A stretch of 55,359 nt of DNA from positions 1 to 55,359 of the forward strand of contig JAFZIG010000072.1 in the NCBI GenBank assembly GCA_017554485.1. Reading direction: 5' to 3'. The translations under genes were made by a program, and so were the position numbers. This stretch comes from Acidaminococcaceae bacterium. GTDB taxonomy: Bacteria; Bacillota; Negativicutes; Acidaminococcales; Acidaminococcaceae. Below, piece after piece: positions 7,144 to 15,656 of the stretch. The first letter of the stretch is position 1. The number at the start of each line of letters is the position of its first letter. A model generated the notes under the pieces. That model was not told the DNA's origin, made no database searches, and worked only from the letters and a program-made list of their open reading frames with translations.

Positions 7144-7943
7144 CAATGGTCTATTATAAAATGTACCAAGCTGGCAGAATTCTTGGCTGCCTGTTTTTCA
7201 AATTCATCAAAGCTGACAGGAGAACTTTCGTCTGCCTTGTCAGAAATAGCTCGAAGGATGATGAAGGGAATCTTGTTCACATAACATACCTGGGCTACGG
7301 CTGCGCCTTCCATCTCGACACAATCCCCGTCAAACGCTGAGATAATCCTGTTCTTTGCTTTCTGCGTGGAAATAAATTGGTCTCCGGAGCAAACCCGCCC
7401 TTCCACAGCCCTGACTTTGGGCAGGACTGTCCTTACCGCTTGTACAGCCTTCCGGCGAAGCTCTTTATCGGCTGCAAAGGCCACTTGCCCCGTGTAGGGA
7501 ATCTCCCCTTTCTTGAAACCGATGGCCTCCACCGTGAAATCATGCTGTACAGCATCCACTGAGACCAAAATATCCCCGATGTCAAGTTTTTCATTTAGGG
7601 AACCTGCTACTCCTGTGTTGATGATGTGAGTAACAGCAAAGTCATCCACCAATATCTGGGCGCAGATAGCCGCATGAACTTTGCCCATGCCACTCTGCAC
7701 CACCACCGCCTTCATCGTGCCGTAATTCCCCTCGCAGAATTCCATTCCAGCCTTGGTCTCCCGGCGGGTAACATGCATGGTCTCCTTTAGAGAATCCACT
7801 TCCGACTCCATGGCTCCAATGATTCCTATCTTTATTTCCATCTGATTCTTTTCTGCCGCCATTACTGGCACCGTAGAGAATAAACTAAGCATAAGGAAAA
7901 TAGATAACATCAGAAATGAAAGCCTTCTTCTTGTTATAATCAT
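7140..7943 (-). CDS. Exported 5'-methylthioadenosine/S-adenosylhomocysteine nucleosidase
   Basis: This protein hydrolyses MTA or SAH to adenine plus a thioribosyl product. The catalytic domain is complete: KIGIIGAMESEVD at the start, MGKVHAAICAQ, INTGVAGSLN, VCSGDQFIS, VEMEGAAVAQVC (substrate-binding Met/Glu) and ILRAISDKAD (catalytic Asp). Unusually, it has an N-terminal signal peptide of about 30 residues (positive start, LSFLMLSIFLMLSLFSTVPVMA), so it should act in the periplasm or on the cell surface. The start at 7943 is preferred because AGGAGG lies 7 nt upstream; the ATG at 7961 would include that site in the coding region. It is followed by a coupled small ORF and a decayed exported amidotransferase, suggesting a former operon of exported enzymes. 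Confidence 0.88.
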   Translation of the reverse strand: MIITRRRLSFLMLSIFLMLSLFSTVPVMAAEKNQMEIKIGIIGAMESEVDSLKETMHVTRRETKAGMEFCEGNYGTMKAVVVQSGMGKVHAAICAQILVDDFAVTHIINTGVAGSLNEKLDIGDILVSVDAVQHDFTVEAIGFKKGEIPYTGQVAFAADKELRRKAVQAVRTVLPKVRAVEGRVCSGDQFISTQKAKNRIISAFDGDCVEMEGAAVAQVCYVNKIPFIILRAISDKADESSPVSFDEFEKQAAKNSASLVHFIIDHW

Positions 7944-7972
7944 CTTCTTTCCTCCTATCATTTGAGCACGAA

Positions 7973-8002
7973 GGGGCTGTGATAGCGCAGCCCCCTTTTT
8001 TT
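7973..8002 (+). terminator. Plus-strand hairpin and T7 run, no gene upstream
   Basis: GGGGCTG (7973-7979) and CAGCCCC (7988-7994) form a 7-bp stem followed by CTTTTTTT. In form it is a plus-strand terminator, yet no plus-strand gene ends nearby. On the minus strand the same hairpin lies in the leader of the nucleosidase gene, about 30 bp before its start. It may end antisense transcription or be left from a lost gene. Confidence 0.55.
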
Positions 8003-8070
8003 ACGATATGCCCCCCTACAGCAACTTCTGAATGAGGAAGGTGAAATATGTATAATTATCAAGATAGCCT

Positions 8071-8233
8071 TAAGGAAACACTGATTAAATGAGTTTGTGC
8101 GATTGCCGAGAGCTTTTTGCGAATGACAAGGAAGTGACTCGAAGGCGCAGCGGGGCTGCGTCTAGAGACAATGACGCAGTCATTCACAAAAAGCTCCGGT
8201 AAGCGTACAGACGAATTAATCAGTGTTTCCTTA
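8071..8233. repeat. Palindromic repeat, family 1, complete copy (163 bp)
   Basis: The ends are a perfect 18-bp inverted repeat: TAAGGAAACACTGATTAA (8071-8088) and its complement (8216-8233). Inside, GAGCTTTTTGCGAATGAC pairs with GTCATTCACAAAAAGCTC with one mismatch, and CGCAGC/GCTGCG forms the apical hairpin. It encodes no protein. Related copies occur at 36962-37121 (inverted) and 47381-47459 (half copy). The design resembles MITE- or BIME-type elements that depend on another enzyme for movement. Confidence 0.85.
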
Positions 8234-8326
8234 AATGTTTTGAGATGCGGTCTGAACCATTGATATTTAAGGACTTTCAAGCATTTTTCTAACTATCAAC
8301 GCTATTGACTCTACATGCATCGATTG

Positions 8327-8740
8327 TCAGAACCTGTCTAACAGCCGGTAGCCCTTGCCCCGGAGGAAGGTCTCCGTCTCCGGTTCATTGGTGCTGAACA
8401 CCGCAATAGGCGTACTGTCACTGCGGTCAAAAGAAATATACAGATAGCGGATCATCACATTGGCGTTGCGCAGGTCGCCCAGGATCCGGTTCAGGGTGCC
8501 CGGCTTGTCCGAGGCCATGTCTATTGCGATAACTTTATCCAGACGGCACTGGTAACCGGCTTCCTCCAGCGCGGATTTCGCCTCTTCTGATTTATCCACG
8601 ATCAGCCGGATGATACCGAACTCTGCGCTGTCCGTAGCCAGCATGGTGTAAATATTGATATCTGATTCTGCCAATACACCTGTAATTTTACTTAACGCGC
8701 CCTTCGTATTGGCCGCGAACAACGAAATCTGATTCAGCAT
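8327..8740 (-). CDS. Tandem ACT-domain protein
   Basis: This 137-residue protein consists of two ACT domains, about 1-68 and 69-137, and no enzyme domain. The first begins LNQISLFAANTKGALSKITG and the second VIAIDMASDKPGTLNRILG, each with the usual ligand-loop glycine. ACT domains bind amino acids or similar small ligands. Stand-alone pairs are often regulators, and short proteins of this type are common in anaerobic Firmicutes. The ligand cannot be read from the sequence. AAGGAG lies 5 nt before the start. It is transcribed in the same direction as hslO but spaced about 95 bp away. Confidence 0.8.
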   Translation of the reverse strand: MLNQISLFAANTKGALSKITGVLAESDINIYTMLATDSAEFGIIRLIVDKSEEAKSALEEAGYQCRLDKVIAIDMASDKPGTLNRILGDLRNANVMIRYLYISFDRSDSTPIAVFSTNEPETETFLRGKGYRLLDRF

Positions 8741-8836
8741 GGTAACTCCTTCTTTCCTTTTCGTTTTACAGAAATTAGATTATATAAAAATCTTCAAAAT
8801 GTAAATAGATATTTCTAACTGTTTCTGAAAACCAAA

Positions 8837-9769
8837 TTATTTTTTAGCCTTTTGTGCCAAACGTTTCATTTCTTCCTGAGAAAACTCATATTTGGCATTG
8901 CAGTAGGGACAGGTTATCTCCGTTTTTTCATCCTCTGCCAGCTGGTTCAGTTCCTTTTTCGGCAAAGTCTGCAGGACGCCTTCCACCCGCTCCCGGCTGC
9001 AGCGGCAGCCAAAGTGCAGCGGATAACTATCCAGTATTTCCACCTTCATGTCCTTGCCCAGCATCCCGATAATCCGCTCCGGAGTGAAGCCCATGTCGAT
9101 GAGGCTGGAAACATAGGGAGTATTCCGCACATTTTTGTCCAGCTGCTCCAGGGTTTCCTCACTGCAGTTGGGCAGCGCCTGGATGAACCAGCCCCCGGCT
9201 GCCTGTACGTCGCCCTTTTCATCCACTAACACGCCCAGGCCCACGGAAGACGGTGTCTGTTCGGAAGTGTAAAGATACTTTGTCAGGTCGTCCGCAATTT
9301 CGCCGTCCACCAGTTCCGCGGTTCCTGTAAAGGGTTTGGCGCCGGCTGTATACCGGGTCACGGAAATCGTACCGTTTCCCACAGCTCCGCCTACATCCAG
9401 GTGTCCGTTCTTCGGCGGCAGATACACATCCGGGTTGCCCACATAGCCTCGTGCGGTGCCTCCCTGGGCTTCTCCTGTAATTCCCTGAATCGGTCCGTCG
9501 CCGGAAACCTTTATGCCCACGCCTTCTTCATTTTTCATAGTGGCAGCCAGCAGCAACGCTCCGGTCACCGTGCGCCCCAGCGCAGCAGTAGCCAGATGGG
9601 ATAAATTATGACGCAGGGAGAGCTTACGCACAAGGCGCGTGGTCCGGGCCACGTAGATGCGTGCGTCACCCACGGTGGCGCGGGTCAGGATGTCCGCTTC
9701 ACCGGTGAATTTTTTCCCGGAATTTGTTTTTTTTGTTTTATCAAGTACATTACTTTTAACTTCTTCCAT
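8837..9769 (-). CDS. hslO: Hsp33 redox-regulated chaperone
   Basis: This cytoplasmic holdase protects unfolding proteins under oxidative stress. The 310-residue protein shows the typical core, including VSGDGPIQGITGEAQG and VRGYVGNP-like TARGYVGNPDV, and the C-terminal zinc switch CxC (GCRCSRERVEG) with CPYC (TCPYCNAKYEFS). All four Cys are present, so redox activation should work. It has an extra N-terminal segment of about 20 mostly charged residues before ADILTRATVGD. The start at 9769 has AAGGAT 5 nt upstream. It follows ribH on the same strand, but the 130-bp gap suggests a separate transcript. Confidence 0.95.
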   Translation of the reverse strand: MEEVKSNVLDKTKKTNSGKKFTGEADILTRATVGDARIYVARTTRLVRKLSLRHNLSHLATAALGRTVTGALLLAATMKNEEGVGIKVSGDGPIQGITGEAQGGTARGYVGNPDVYLPPKNGHLDVGGAVGNGTISVTRYTAGAKPFTGTAELVDGEIADDLTKYLYTSEQTPSSVGLGVLVDEKGDVQAAGGWFIQALPNCSEETLEQLDKNVRNTPYVSSLIDMGFTPERIIGMLGKDMKVEILDSYPLHFGCRCSRERVEGVLQTLPKKELNQLAEDEKTEITCPYCNAKYEFSQEEMKRLAQKAKK

Positions 9770-9902
9770 GGTAGATCCTTATCCAAAACGTGTCAGGAGC
9801 ATCCCTTTATGAAACCTTGCTTTAATACATATGCGCATCACTTTACATTGCGTTTCAGGGAAGCCCTGCATCATTTATATTTAATTATTTAATTGCTTAA
9901 TT

Positions 9903-10364
9903 TTATAATTTCTTAAACAGATTCGCCATCTCGATGGCGCTCATGGCCGCATCATAGCCTTTGTTCCCGGCTTTGGTTCCGGCCCGTTCCACGGCCTGCT
10001 GGATGTTCTCAGTAGTCAGGATGCCGAAAGCAACCGGCACTCCGGTCTTCAAAGAAGCCTGGGCGATCCCCTTGGCCGCTTCCGCGCAGACATAATCAAA
10101 ATGGGGAGTGGAGCCGCGAATGACAGCTCCCAGGGCAATCACCGCGTCAAACTTCCCGCTTTCCGCCAGCTTCTGGGCGACGAGAGGAATCTCATAAGCG
10201 CCGGGCACCCACACCAAAACCACCTCATCGGTGTTCCCGCCGGTACGGCGGATGGCATCTTCCGCGCCGCCCAGCAACTTGCTGGTGATAAACTCGTTAA
10301 AACGGGATACTACGATCGCCATCTTCAAACCTTTTGCCGATAACATGCCTTCAATTGTTTTCAT
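9903..10364 (-). CDS. ribH: 6,7-dimethyl-8-ribityllumazine synthase
   Basis: This enzyme condenses 5-amino-6-ribitylaminouracil with 3,4-dihydroxy-2-butanone 4-phosphate, the penultimate step of riboflavin synthesis. The 153-residue length is standard. Motifs seen are [27 protein letters not shown] (ribityl-binding) and [16 protein letters not shown] with the catalytic His. AGGAGG lies 7 nt before the start. It is the last gene of the riboflavin operon, about 127 bp after ribBA. Confidence 0.96.
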   Translation of the reverse strand: MKTIEGMLSAKGLKMAIVVSRFNEFITSKLLGGAEDAIRRTGGNTDEVVLVWVPGAYEIPLVAQKLAESGKFDAVIALGAVIRGSTPHFDYVCAEAAKGIAQASLKTGVPVAFGILTTENIQQAVERAGTKAGNKGYDAAMSAIEMANLFKKL

Positions 10365-10427
10365 GTTCAGTCCTCCTGCTCTTTTTTTAATTATATTAAT
10401 TAAAAATCTTACTTCTTTATAATGTTT

Positions 10428-10440
10428 TAAGGAACCACTG
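10428..10440. repeat. Possible isolated end of a family 1 repeat
   Basis: TAAGGAACCACTG in the ribBA-ribH gap resembles the outer end of the 163-bp repeat (TAAGGAAACACTG) with one mismatch over 13 bases. No second half is present. It may be a deletion scar or chance. Confidence 0.25.
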
Positions 10441-10491
10441 TTTGATCCAGTTTTACTCCTGAAAACTATTTATTTAAATGATTTTAACACA

Positions 10492-11727
10492 TTACTTTTT
10501 TTCGCAGCTGCACCCCAGATGCAGGTCCGATAACTCATGTCCCATCTTGTTTTCTTTTGTTTCCAGATAAAACTCATTATATTCATTGGGTGCGATTTCA
10601 ATGGGCACTCTACCGGTGACCGTGATGCCGTAACCGGAAAGGCCGGCCCGCTTTGCCGGATTGTTGGTGATCAGCCGCACGGTGCTCAAACCCAGATCCG
10701 ATAAAATCTGGGCGCCCATACCGTAATCCCGCAGGTCCGGTGCGAAGCCCAGCCGCACGTTGGCCTCCACCGTGTCCAGGCCCTGGTCCTGCAGCGCGTA
10801 GGCCCGGATCTTATTGGCCAGGCCGATGCCCCGGCCTTCCTGCCTCATATAGACCACCACGCCGCAGCCTTCTTTTTCAATCATACGCAGGGCGGAAGCC
10901 AGCTGGTCGCCGCAATCACAGCGCAGACTGCCGAAGGCGTCGCCGGTAAGACATTCGGAATGGACACGAACCAGCACATCCTGTTTGCCCACTATCTCGC
11001 CTTTGACCAACGCAATGTGGCACAGGTCATCCATGTCATTTTCATAAGCAATGATTTTAAAAGTTCCGAATTTGGAAGGAAGCTTTGCCTCCGCCACCCG
11101 GTGCACCATCTTTTCATGCTGCTTGCGGTAGGCAACCAGGGAAGCCACCGTAATAAAAACCAGATCATGCTTCTTCGCGAACTCGATCAACTGAGGTGTG
11201 CGCATCATATGGCCGTCTTCATCCATGATCTCGCAGCAGATACCCACCGGCGTGAGTCCGGCCAAACGGCAAAGGTCCGTGGTGGTTTCCGTATGCCCGG
11301 TCCGTACCAGCACGCCGCCTTTGCGGCTGCGCAGGGGGAACACATGGCCCGGCCGCCGGAAATCCATGGCCTGGGCGCCGGGCTCCGTAACCTTTTTCAT
11401 GGTATAGGCCCGCTCATAGGCAGAGATGCCCGTTGTAGTGTCCACATGGTCGATGGACACGGAAAAGGCCGTTTCATGATTGTCCGTATTGTGGGAAACC
11501 ATGGCGCTGAACTGCAGCTTGTCCATGATTTCCGGATCCGCCGGCATGCAGATCAGTCCCCGGGCTTCCTTGGCCATAAAATTGATGGCTTCCCCTGTAC
11601 AGAACTGGGCTGCCATGATCAGGTCCCCTTCGTTTTCCCGATCCTCGTCATCTGTCACCAGCACCATCTTTCCTGCCTTGATGGCAGCGATGGCTTCTTC
11701 AATTGTGTTAAATGTAAAATCCTTCAT
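10492..11727 (-). CDS. ribBA: Bifunctional DHBP synthase / GTP cyclohydrolase II
   Basis: This 411-residue fusion supplies both precursors of riboflavin. The N-terminal 3,4-dihydroxy-2-butanone 4-phosphate synthase domain (about 1-200) shows [11 protein letters not shown] and [11 protein letters not shown]. The C-terminal GTP cyclohydrolase II domain shows the zinc ligands in [18 protein letters not shown] and the RQEGRGIGL catalytic segment. The end carries an additional GCSCEKK tail. The start at 11727 has GGGAG about 6 nt upstream; a longer reading frame to 11772 would overlap ribE and has no better site. It is the third gene of the riboswitch-controlled operon. Confidence 0.96.
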   Translation of the reverse strand: MKDFTFNTIEEAIAAIKAGKMVLVTDDEDRENEGDLIMAAQFCTGEAINFMAKEARGLICMPADPEIMDKLQFSAMVSHNTDNHETAFSVSIDHVDTTTGISAYERAYTMKKVTEPGAQAMDFRRPGHVFPLRSRKGGVLVRTGHTETTTDLCRLAGLTPVGICCEIMDEDGHMMRTPQLIEFAKKHDLVFITVASLVAYRKQHEKMVHRVAEAKLPSKFGTFKIIAYENDMDDLCHIALVKGEIVGKQDVLVRVHSECLTGDAFGSLRCDCGDQLASALRMIEKEGCGVVVYMRQEGRGIGLANKIRAYALQDQGLDTVEANVRLGFAPDLRDYGMGAQILSDLGLSTVRLITNNPAKRAGLSGYGITVTGRVPIEIAPNEYNEFYLETKENKMGHELSDLHLGCSCEKK

Positions 11728-11761
11728 TTTCTTCTCCCATTCCGCCTTTAATGGAAAAATA

Positions 11762-12493
11762 TTAAAAACCATGACGGAGCAAAAACTCTTCCGTCAGGTC
11801 TGAGTCTGTATCCGCTTTTTTCCCGGACACCGATCCATATCTGTTATTTAACGCATCCACTTGCACTTCCGCCTGCCGCGGACTTAATAAAGCACCGCCA
11901 CCTTTATCCAGCCCCAGCATCTTTTCCACGTACCGGGCCAGGATGTCCGTTTCCAGATTGACCGCATCGCCTGCGCTTTTATACCCCAGCGTGGTCATCT
12001 TTGCCGTATGGGGGATCAGGGAAACGCCAAATCCGGAACCATCGGTTTCCGTCACCGTCAGGCTGATGCCGTCCACGGTGATGGAACCTTTCTCCACAAT
12101 ATACCGCAGCAGTTCACGGGGCGCTTTAATCCGGTAAACCAGCGCGTTACCTTCCGGCGTGACCTGCTGAATTTTGCCTACACCTTCCACATGACCCTGT
12201 ACGATGTGTCCGTCCAGCCCGTCCGTGGGGCGCAGCGCTTTTTCCAGATTCACCTTGTCACCGGGCTGCAGGTGCTGCAGTGTGGTCCGGCGTACTGTTT
12301 CCGGCATCACGTCTGCGGTAAAGCCGTTCCCCTGCAGATGCACCACCGTAAGGCAGACGCCGTTGACGGCAATGCTGTCCCCGGTTTTTACCCCGGGTAA
12401 AATCTTTGCAGCCCGGACGGTCAGCTGACAGGACGTACTGTCTTCCGCCAATCGTTCCACCGTGCCGAGTTCCGCAATCAAACCTGTAAACAT
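11762..12493 (-). CDS. ribE: Riboflavin synthase alpha chain
   Basis: The enzyme dismutates two lumazine molecules to riboflavin and the pyrimidine precursor. Two lumazine-binding repeats are visible: [15 protein letters not shown] with [13 protein letters not shown], and [16 protein letters not shown] with [14 protein letters not shown]. At 243 residues it is about 25-30 longer than usual; the extra part is a polar C-terminal tail after the second barrel, of no known function. GAGGG precedes the ATG at 12493. It is the second gene of the operon, between ribD and ribBA. Confidence 0.95.
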   Translation of the reverse strand: MFTGLIAELGTVERLAEDSTSCQLTVRAAKILPGVKTGDSIAVNGVCLTVVHLQGNGFTADVMPETVRRTTLQHLQPGDKVNLEKALRPTDGLDGHIVQGHVEGVGKIQQVTPEGNALVYRIKAPRELLRYIVEKGSITVDGISLTVTETDGSGFGVSLIPHTAKMTTLGYKSAGDAVNLETDILARYVEKMLGLDKGGGALLSPRQAEVQVDALNNRYGSVSGKKADTDSDLTEEFLLRHGF

Positions 12494-12591
12494 AATTCAT
12501 CCCTCTATATCTGTATAATGTTCACCGATACAGCTTATGTCAAGTCCGCACATCTGCCAGCTATCCGAAACCGTATCATTCCGCATATCTT

Positions 12592-13698
12592 TTAATTACG
12601 GGCAAACCGTATCCTGCCCGTAATCAGCCAATCCTCTCCCAACGTCAGCAGTTCCGGTTCTGTTACGGTCGCACATTGTGACATTGCAGAAATCCCGGTT
12701 CCTCCGATTGCGGGAAGGGCTGCTTTGCCTCCCACCAGTTTCGGCGCAATAAAGGCATACACCCTGTCCGCTGCACCGGCATCCAGGAAAGACCCCAGCA
12801 CCTGGCTGCCGCCTTCCACCAGTACGGAAGTAAGTCCCTGCTCATACAAAGCCGGCAATAAAGCGTTGATCTTAATTATCCCTTCTTCACAGGGGAGGGA
12901 TATAACGGTAACGTTTTTCCGTTTTGCCAGCTCCCTGCATTTATCTGCATCCGCCGACCGGCCTGTTACCAGCAGCGTCTTTGTTTCGCCCTGCAGTACC
13001 TTAGCCGTCAGCGGAATCCGCGCCTTGCTGTCCAGGATGATCCGCACCGGGTTCTTCCCTTCAACCAGGCGCGTGGTCAGTTCCGGGTCGTCATCCAGCA
13101 CCGTACCAATTCCCACCAATATACCGTCATGGATCTTGCGCAGGTAATGGCTGTACACATGGGCCTCCCGGCCGGTGACATAATGGGAATCCCTGACACT
13201 TGTGGCCAGCTTCCCATCCAGTGTCTCCGCGAACTTCAGGCTGATAAACGGACGTTTTTGGGTAACCCATAGCAGAAAGTGTTCATTCAGGCGCCTGGCT
13301 TCTTTTTCGCAGACACCTGTGATGACTTCTATGCCGGCTTCCCGCAGACGCCGGAACCCGTTGCCCGCCACTTTGGGATTCGGGTCTTCCATGGCGGCCA
13401 CTACCCGTTTGATTCCTGCTTTGATCAGCGCTTCACAGCAGGGGCCGGTCCGTCCCCAGTGGGAACAGGGCTCCAGACTCACATAGGCCGTATACCCCTC
13501 CCCATGCTTTGCCTGCATATCGGCAATGGCATTCACCTCCGCATGGGGCGTTCCCGCCTTACGGTGCCAGCCTTCCCCCACAATGTGGTTGTCCCGGTCC
13601 AGAATCACACAGCCCACCATGGGATTGGGACTGGTATCGCCCTCGGCCCGCCTGGCCAGCTCCAACGCCCTGCGCATGTAATATTCATGATCCGGCAT
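12592..13698 (-). CDS. ribD: Bifunctional pyrimidine deaminase / reductase
   Basis: This enzyme carries out the second and third steps after GTP ring opening in riboflavin synthesis. The N-terminal deaminase domain has the zinc site HAEVNAI and LEPCSHWGRTGPCCEALI. The C-terminal NADPH-dependent reductase (from about residue 145) shows RPFISLKFAETLDGKLA and VLVEGGSQVLGSFL. The start at 13698 (MPDHEYYMRRALEL) has TTGGAGG about 7 nt upstream. A longer frame to 13770 runs through the riboswitch terminator and is rejected. As first gene of the operon it is directly controlled by the FMN riboswitch. Confidence 0.95.
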   Translation of the reverse strand: MPDHEYYMRRALELARRAEGDTSPNPMVGCVILDRDNHIVGEGWHRKAGTPHAEVNAIADMQAKHGEGYTAYVSLEPCSHWGRTGPCCEALIKAGIKRVVAAMEDPNPKVAGNGFRRLREAGIEVITGVCEKEARRLNEHFLLWVTQKRPFISLKFAETLDGKLATSVRDSHYVTGREAHVYSHYLRKIHDGILVGIGTVLDDDPELTTRLVEGKNPVRIILDSKARIPLTAKVLQGETKTLLVTGRSADADKCRELAKRKNVTVISLPCEEGIIKINALLPALYEQGLTSVLVEGGSQVLGSFLDAGAADRVYAFIAPKLVGGKAALPAIGGTGISAMSQCATVTEPELLTLGEDWLITGRIRFARN

Positions 13699-13715
13699 TT
13701 TCTGCCTCCAAATAA

Positions 13716-13753
13716 AAACGCCATAGGAAACGTCAAAGAGGCATTTCCTATGG
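13716..13753 (-). terminator. FMN riboswitch terminator (expression platform)
   Basis: CCATAGGAAA (13721-13730) and TTTCCTATGG (13744-13753) form a perfect 10-bp stem. Reading leftwards it is followed by CGTTTTTATT, directly before the ribD ribosome binding site. Its position between the FMN aptamer and ribD marks it as a transcription-terminating expression platform. Confidence 0.85.
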
Positions 13754-13774
13754 CAAGACAATTCTTCCATACAA

Positions 13775-13920
13775 GTCTTTTCTCATCCAGACTATACTGT
13801 CGGTTCCGGAATCACACCGGATCGTGCTTCGGCGCTATGCGCTGTCGGCTCGCGGACTGTACCGCCGGTTGGGAATTATGCATCCGTGTTTTCCGGATTC
13901 ATTCACCCTGCCCCAAAGAC
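13775..13920 (-). promoter_or_regulatory. FMN riboswitch (RFN element)
   Basis: On the minus strand the conserved RFN segments appear in order: GGGGCAGGGTGAAT, ACCGGCGGT, AGTCCGCGAGC, GTGTGATTCCGGAACCGACAG, and AGTCTGGATGAGA. The closing stem pairs GTCTTT (start) with AAAGAC (end). The aptamer should bind FMN and stabilise the downstream terminator, shutting off ribD-ribE-ribBA-ribH when flavin is plentiful. Assignment rests on strong consensus identity. Confidence 0.96.
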
Positions 13921-13928
13921 TGTTTACG

Positions 13929-14090
13929 TTAGGAACTGTAAAAAATTAATTGAGCATTTTCGCGCAGGATAAATTTTCCTGTACAAGGCGGAGGAAGAAG
14001 GCGTAGCCATAGCTACGTCGACCGACGACAACGCAGTACAGGGAAATTTAGGCAAGCGAAAAGTTCAATTTATTTTCGAACAGTTCCTTA
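13929..14090. repeat. Palindromic repeat, family 2 (162 bp)
   Basis: The outer ends TTAGGAACTGT (13929-13939) and ACAGTTCCTTA (14080-14090) are inverted with one mismatch. The palindrome continues inward with AT-rich arms and a pairing between TTTTCCTGTAC and GTACAGGGAAA. A central CGTAGC-CATA-GCTACG hairpin lies at 14002-14017. It has no coding potential. Its size and TAAGGAA-like ends resemble family 1, but the interior differs. It sits between the FMN riboswitch and rpe. Confidence 0.75.
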
Positions 14091-14124
14091 TATAGTTTAA
14101 TATGATTTTTAAAGACTGTCAACC

Positions 14125-14769
14125 TTAAGCCCGCAGGCTCTTTATGGCAGACGCCACATCCTTCGCCCCGTACACATAAGAACCGGCAACCAATACAGTA
14201 GCCCCGGCGCCAATCACCTGCCGGGCTGTTTCCGCATTGATGCCGCCGTCCACCTGGATATCGGTACGCAAACCTGCAAGATCCAGCATCCGGCGCAGCC
14301 TGCTGATCTTAGGCAATACCTCCGGAATAAAGCTCTGCCCGCCAAAACCCGGATTCACCGTCATCAGCAGCACCATGTCCACATTGGGCAAAATATCTTC
14401 AATCAAAGCTAACGGGCTGGCAGGATTTAACGCCACACCGGCTTTGATCCCCCTGGCATGGATGGACTGGATACAGCGGTGCAGGTGTTTCGTCGCTTCC
14501 GCGTGCACCACGATTTGATCCGCCCCGGCCGCAGTAAAATCATCAATATACGTTTCCGGATGCTCAACCATCAGATGGCAGTCAAAAAACATTTTTGTAA
14601 CATTCCTGATTTTTTTGACCACCGGGGCGCCAAAGGTCAGGTTCGGCACAAAATTGCCGTCCATTACATCAATATGCACCCAGTCGGCGCCTGCTTTTTC
14701 GATTTTCCGTATCTCATCGCCCAAACAGGAAAAATCCGCTGATAAAATTGACGGAGCTACCTTGATCAT
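14125..14769 (-). CDS. rpe: Ribulose-phosphate 3-epimerase
   Basis: The 214-residue TIM barrel interconverts ribulose 5-phosphate and xylulose 5-phosphate. Family motifs seen are APSILSADFSCLGDE, HIDVMDGNFVPNLTFG (metal His and catalytic Asp), HLMVEHPE, VNPGFGGQSF and the second catalytic Asp in QVDGGIN. Its ATG overlaps the rsgA stop (ATGA), so translation is likely coupled. It is the last gene of the long housekeeping block, the usual place for rpe in Firmicutes. Confidence 0.96.
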   Translation of the reverse strand: MIKVAPSILSADFSCLGDEIRKIEKAGADWVHIDVMDGNFVPNLTFGAPVVKKIRNVTKMFFDCHLMVEHPETYIDDFTAAGADQIVVHAEATKHLHRCIQSIHARGIKAGVALNPASPLALIEDILPNVDMVLLMTVNPGFGGQSFIPEVLPKISRLRRMLDLAGLRTDIQVDGGINAETARQVIGAGATVLVAGSYVYGAKDVASAIKSLRA

Positions 14770-15656
14770 CTTCGGTTCCTCGCTTTGCTCTCTTTCAGTT
14801 CTTCCAAAATTGACAAATACGATGTATAACGGGAAAGCGCAATCTTATTCTCTTCCACCGCAGCCTTCACGCCGCACACCGGTTCATGGGTATGGCTGCA
14901 GGGTGAAAATTTACATTCCGCTTCATATCGCCTGAATTCCGGGAAACAGGCAGGCAAAACTTCAGGGGAAAGGTTTTCCATCAGGACATTACCGAAACCG
15001 GGAGTGTCGGCCAGATACCCTCCGTTAAAGGGAACCAGTTCCGTATACCGGGTCGTATGCTTCCCCCTGCTGATCTTGCTGCTGATTTCCCCCGTGGTCC
15101 TCAGTACACCGGGCTGGATCGCATTCAACGCAGAGGATTTCCCGACCCCGCTGGGCCCTCCGAAAGCTGTTACCTTTCCTGCCAGGCGCTGACGCAGGGC
15201 GTCGATGCCCTTACCGGTCTTTGAAGATATGACATAGACCTCATACCCGATATTCTTGTAAACGGATGCAATCATTTCTATCTGTTCTTCTGTTACCAGA
15301 TCCGCCTTGGTCAGAACCAGCAGTACCGGGACCTTTGCCGCTTCAGCCAGCACCAGCAGTTTGTCCATGATCAGGAAACTGAAATCCGGCTGCGCCAGCG
15401 CCAACGTGATTACCAGCAGGTCAAGGTTTGCCACCGTAGGTCTTTCCAGATAATTTTTACGGGGCAGGACGGAAGTAATCATCCCTTCCTCCGCAGCTTT
15501 ATCCGGAACCTTTTCCAGCTGCACCCTGTCACCGGTGCATAAGGAAAACCTTTTTTGCTTCATGTGGCCTTTAACCTTACAGGTTATCATCGTTCCGTCA
15601 CAGTCAACATAATAATAACCGCTGTACGACCGCACTACCAATCCCGATTTTACCAA
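14766..15656 (-). CDS. rsgA: Ribosome small-subunit-dependent GTPase A
   Basis: RsgA checks late maturation of the 30S subunit. The 296-residue protein has an N-terminal OB fold (SYSGYYYVDCDG), then a circularly permuted GTPase domain in the order LTKADLV (G4), GPSGVGKSSALNAI (P-loop) and LADTPGFG (G3). A C-terminal zinc motif CKFSPCSHTHEPVC completes the protein. The start is TTG at 15656 with AGGAG 5 nt upstream. It overlaps the end of pknB by 7 bases and its stop overlaps rpe, so three genes are tightly linked. Confidence 0.95.
   Translation of the reverse strand: MVKSGLVVRSYSGYYYVDCDGTMITCKVKGHMKQKRFSLCTGDRVQLEKVPDKAAEEGMITSVLPRKNYLERPTVANLDLLVITLALAQPDFSFLIMDKLLVLAEAAKVPVLLVLTKADLVTEEQIEMIASVYKNIGYEVYVISSKTGKGIDALRQRLAGKVTAFGGPSGVGKSSALNAIQPGVLRTTGEISSKISRGKHTTRYTELVPFNGGYLADTPGFGNVLMENLSPEVLPACFPEFRRYEAECKFSPCSHTHEPVCGVKAAVEENKIALSRYTSYLSILEELKESKARNRR

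Noticed and set aside
8059..8280. 73-codon minus-strand ORF across the repeat
   Set aside because: The region is a palindromic repeat with other copies in the window, and the ORF is not kept in them.
10960..11751. 263-codon plus-strand ORF opposite ribBA
   Set aside because: It is fully inside ribBA in the reverse direction and shows no family motif.
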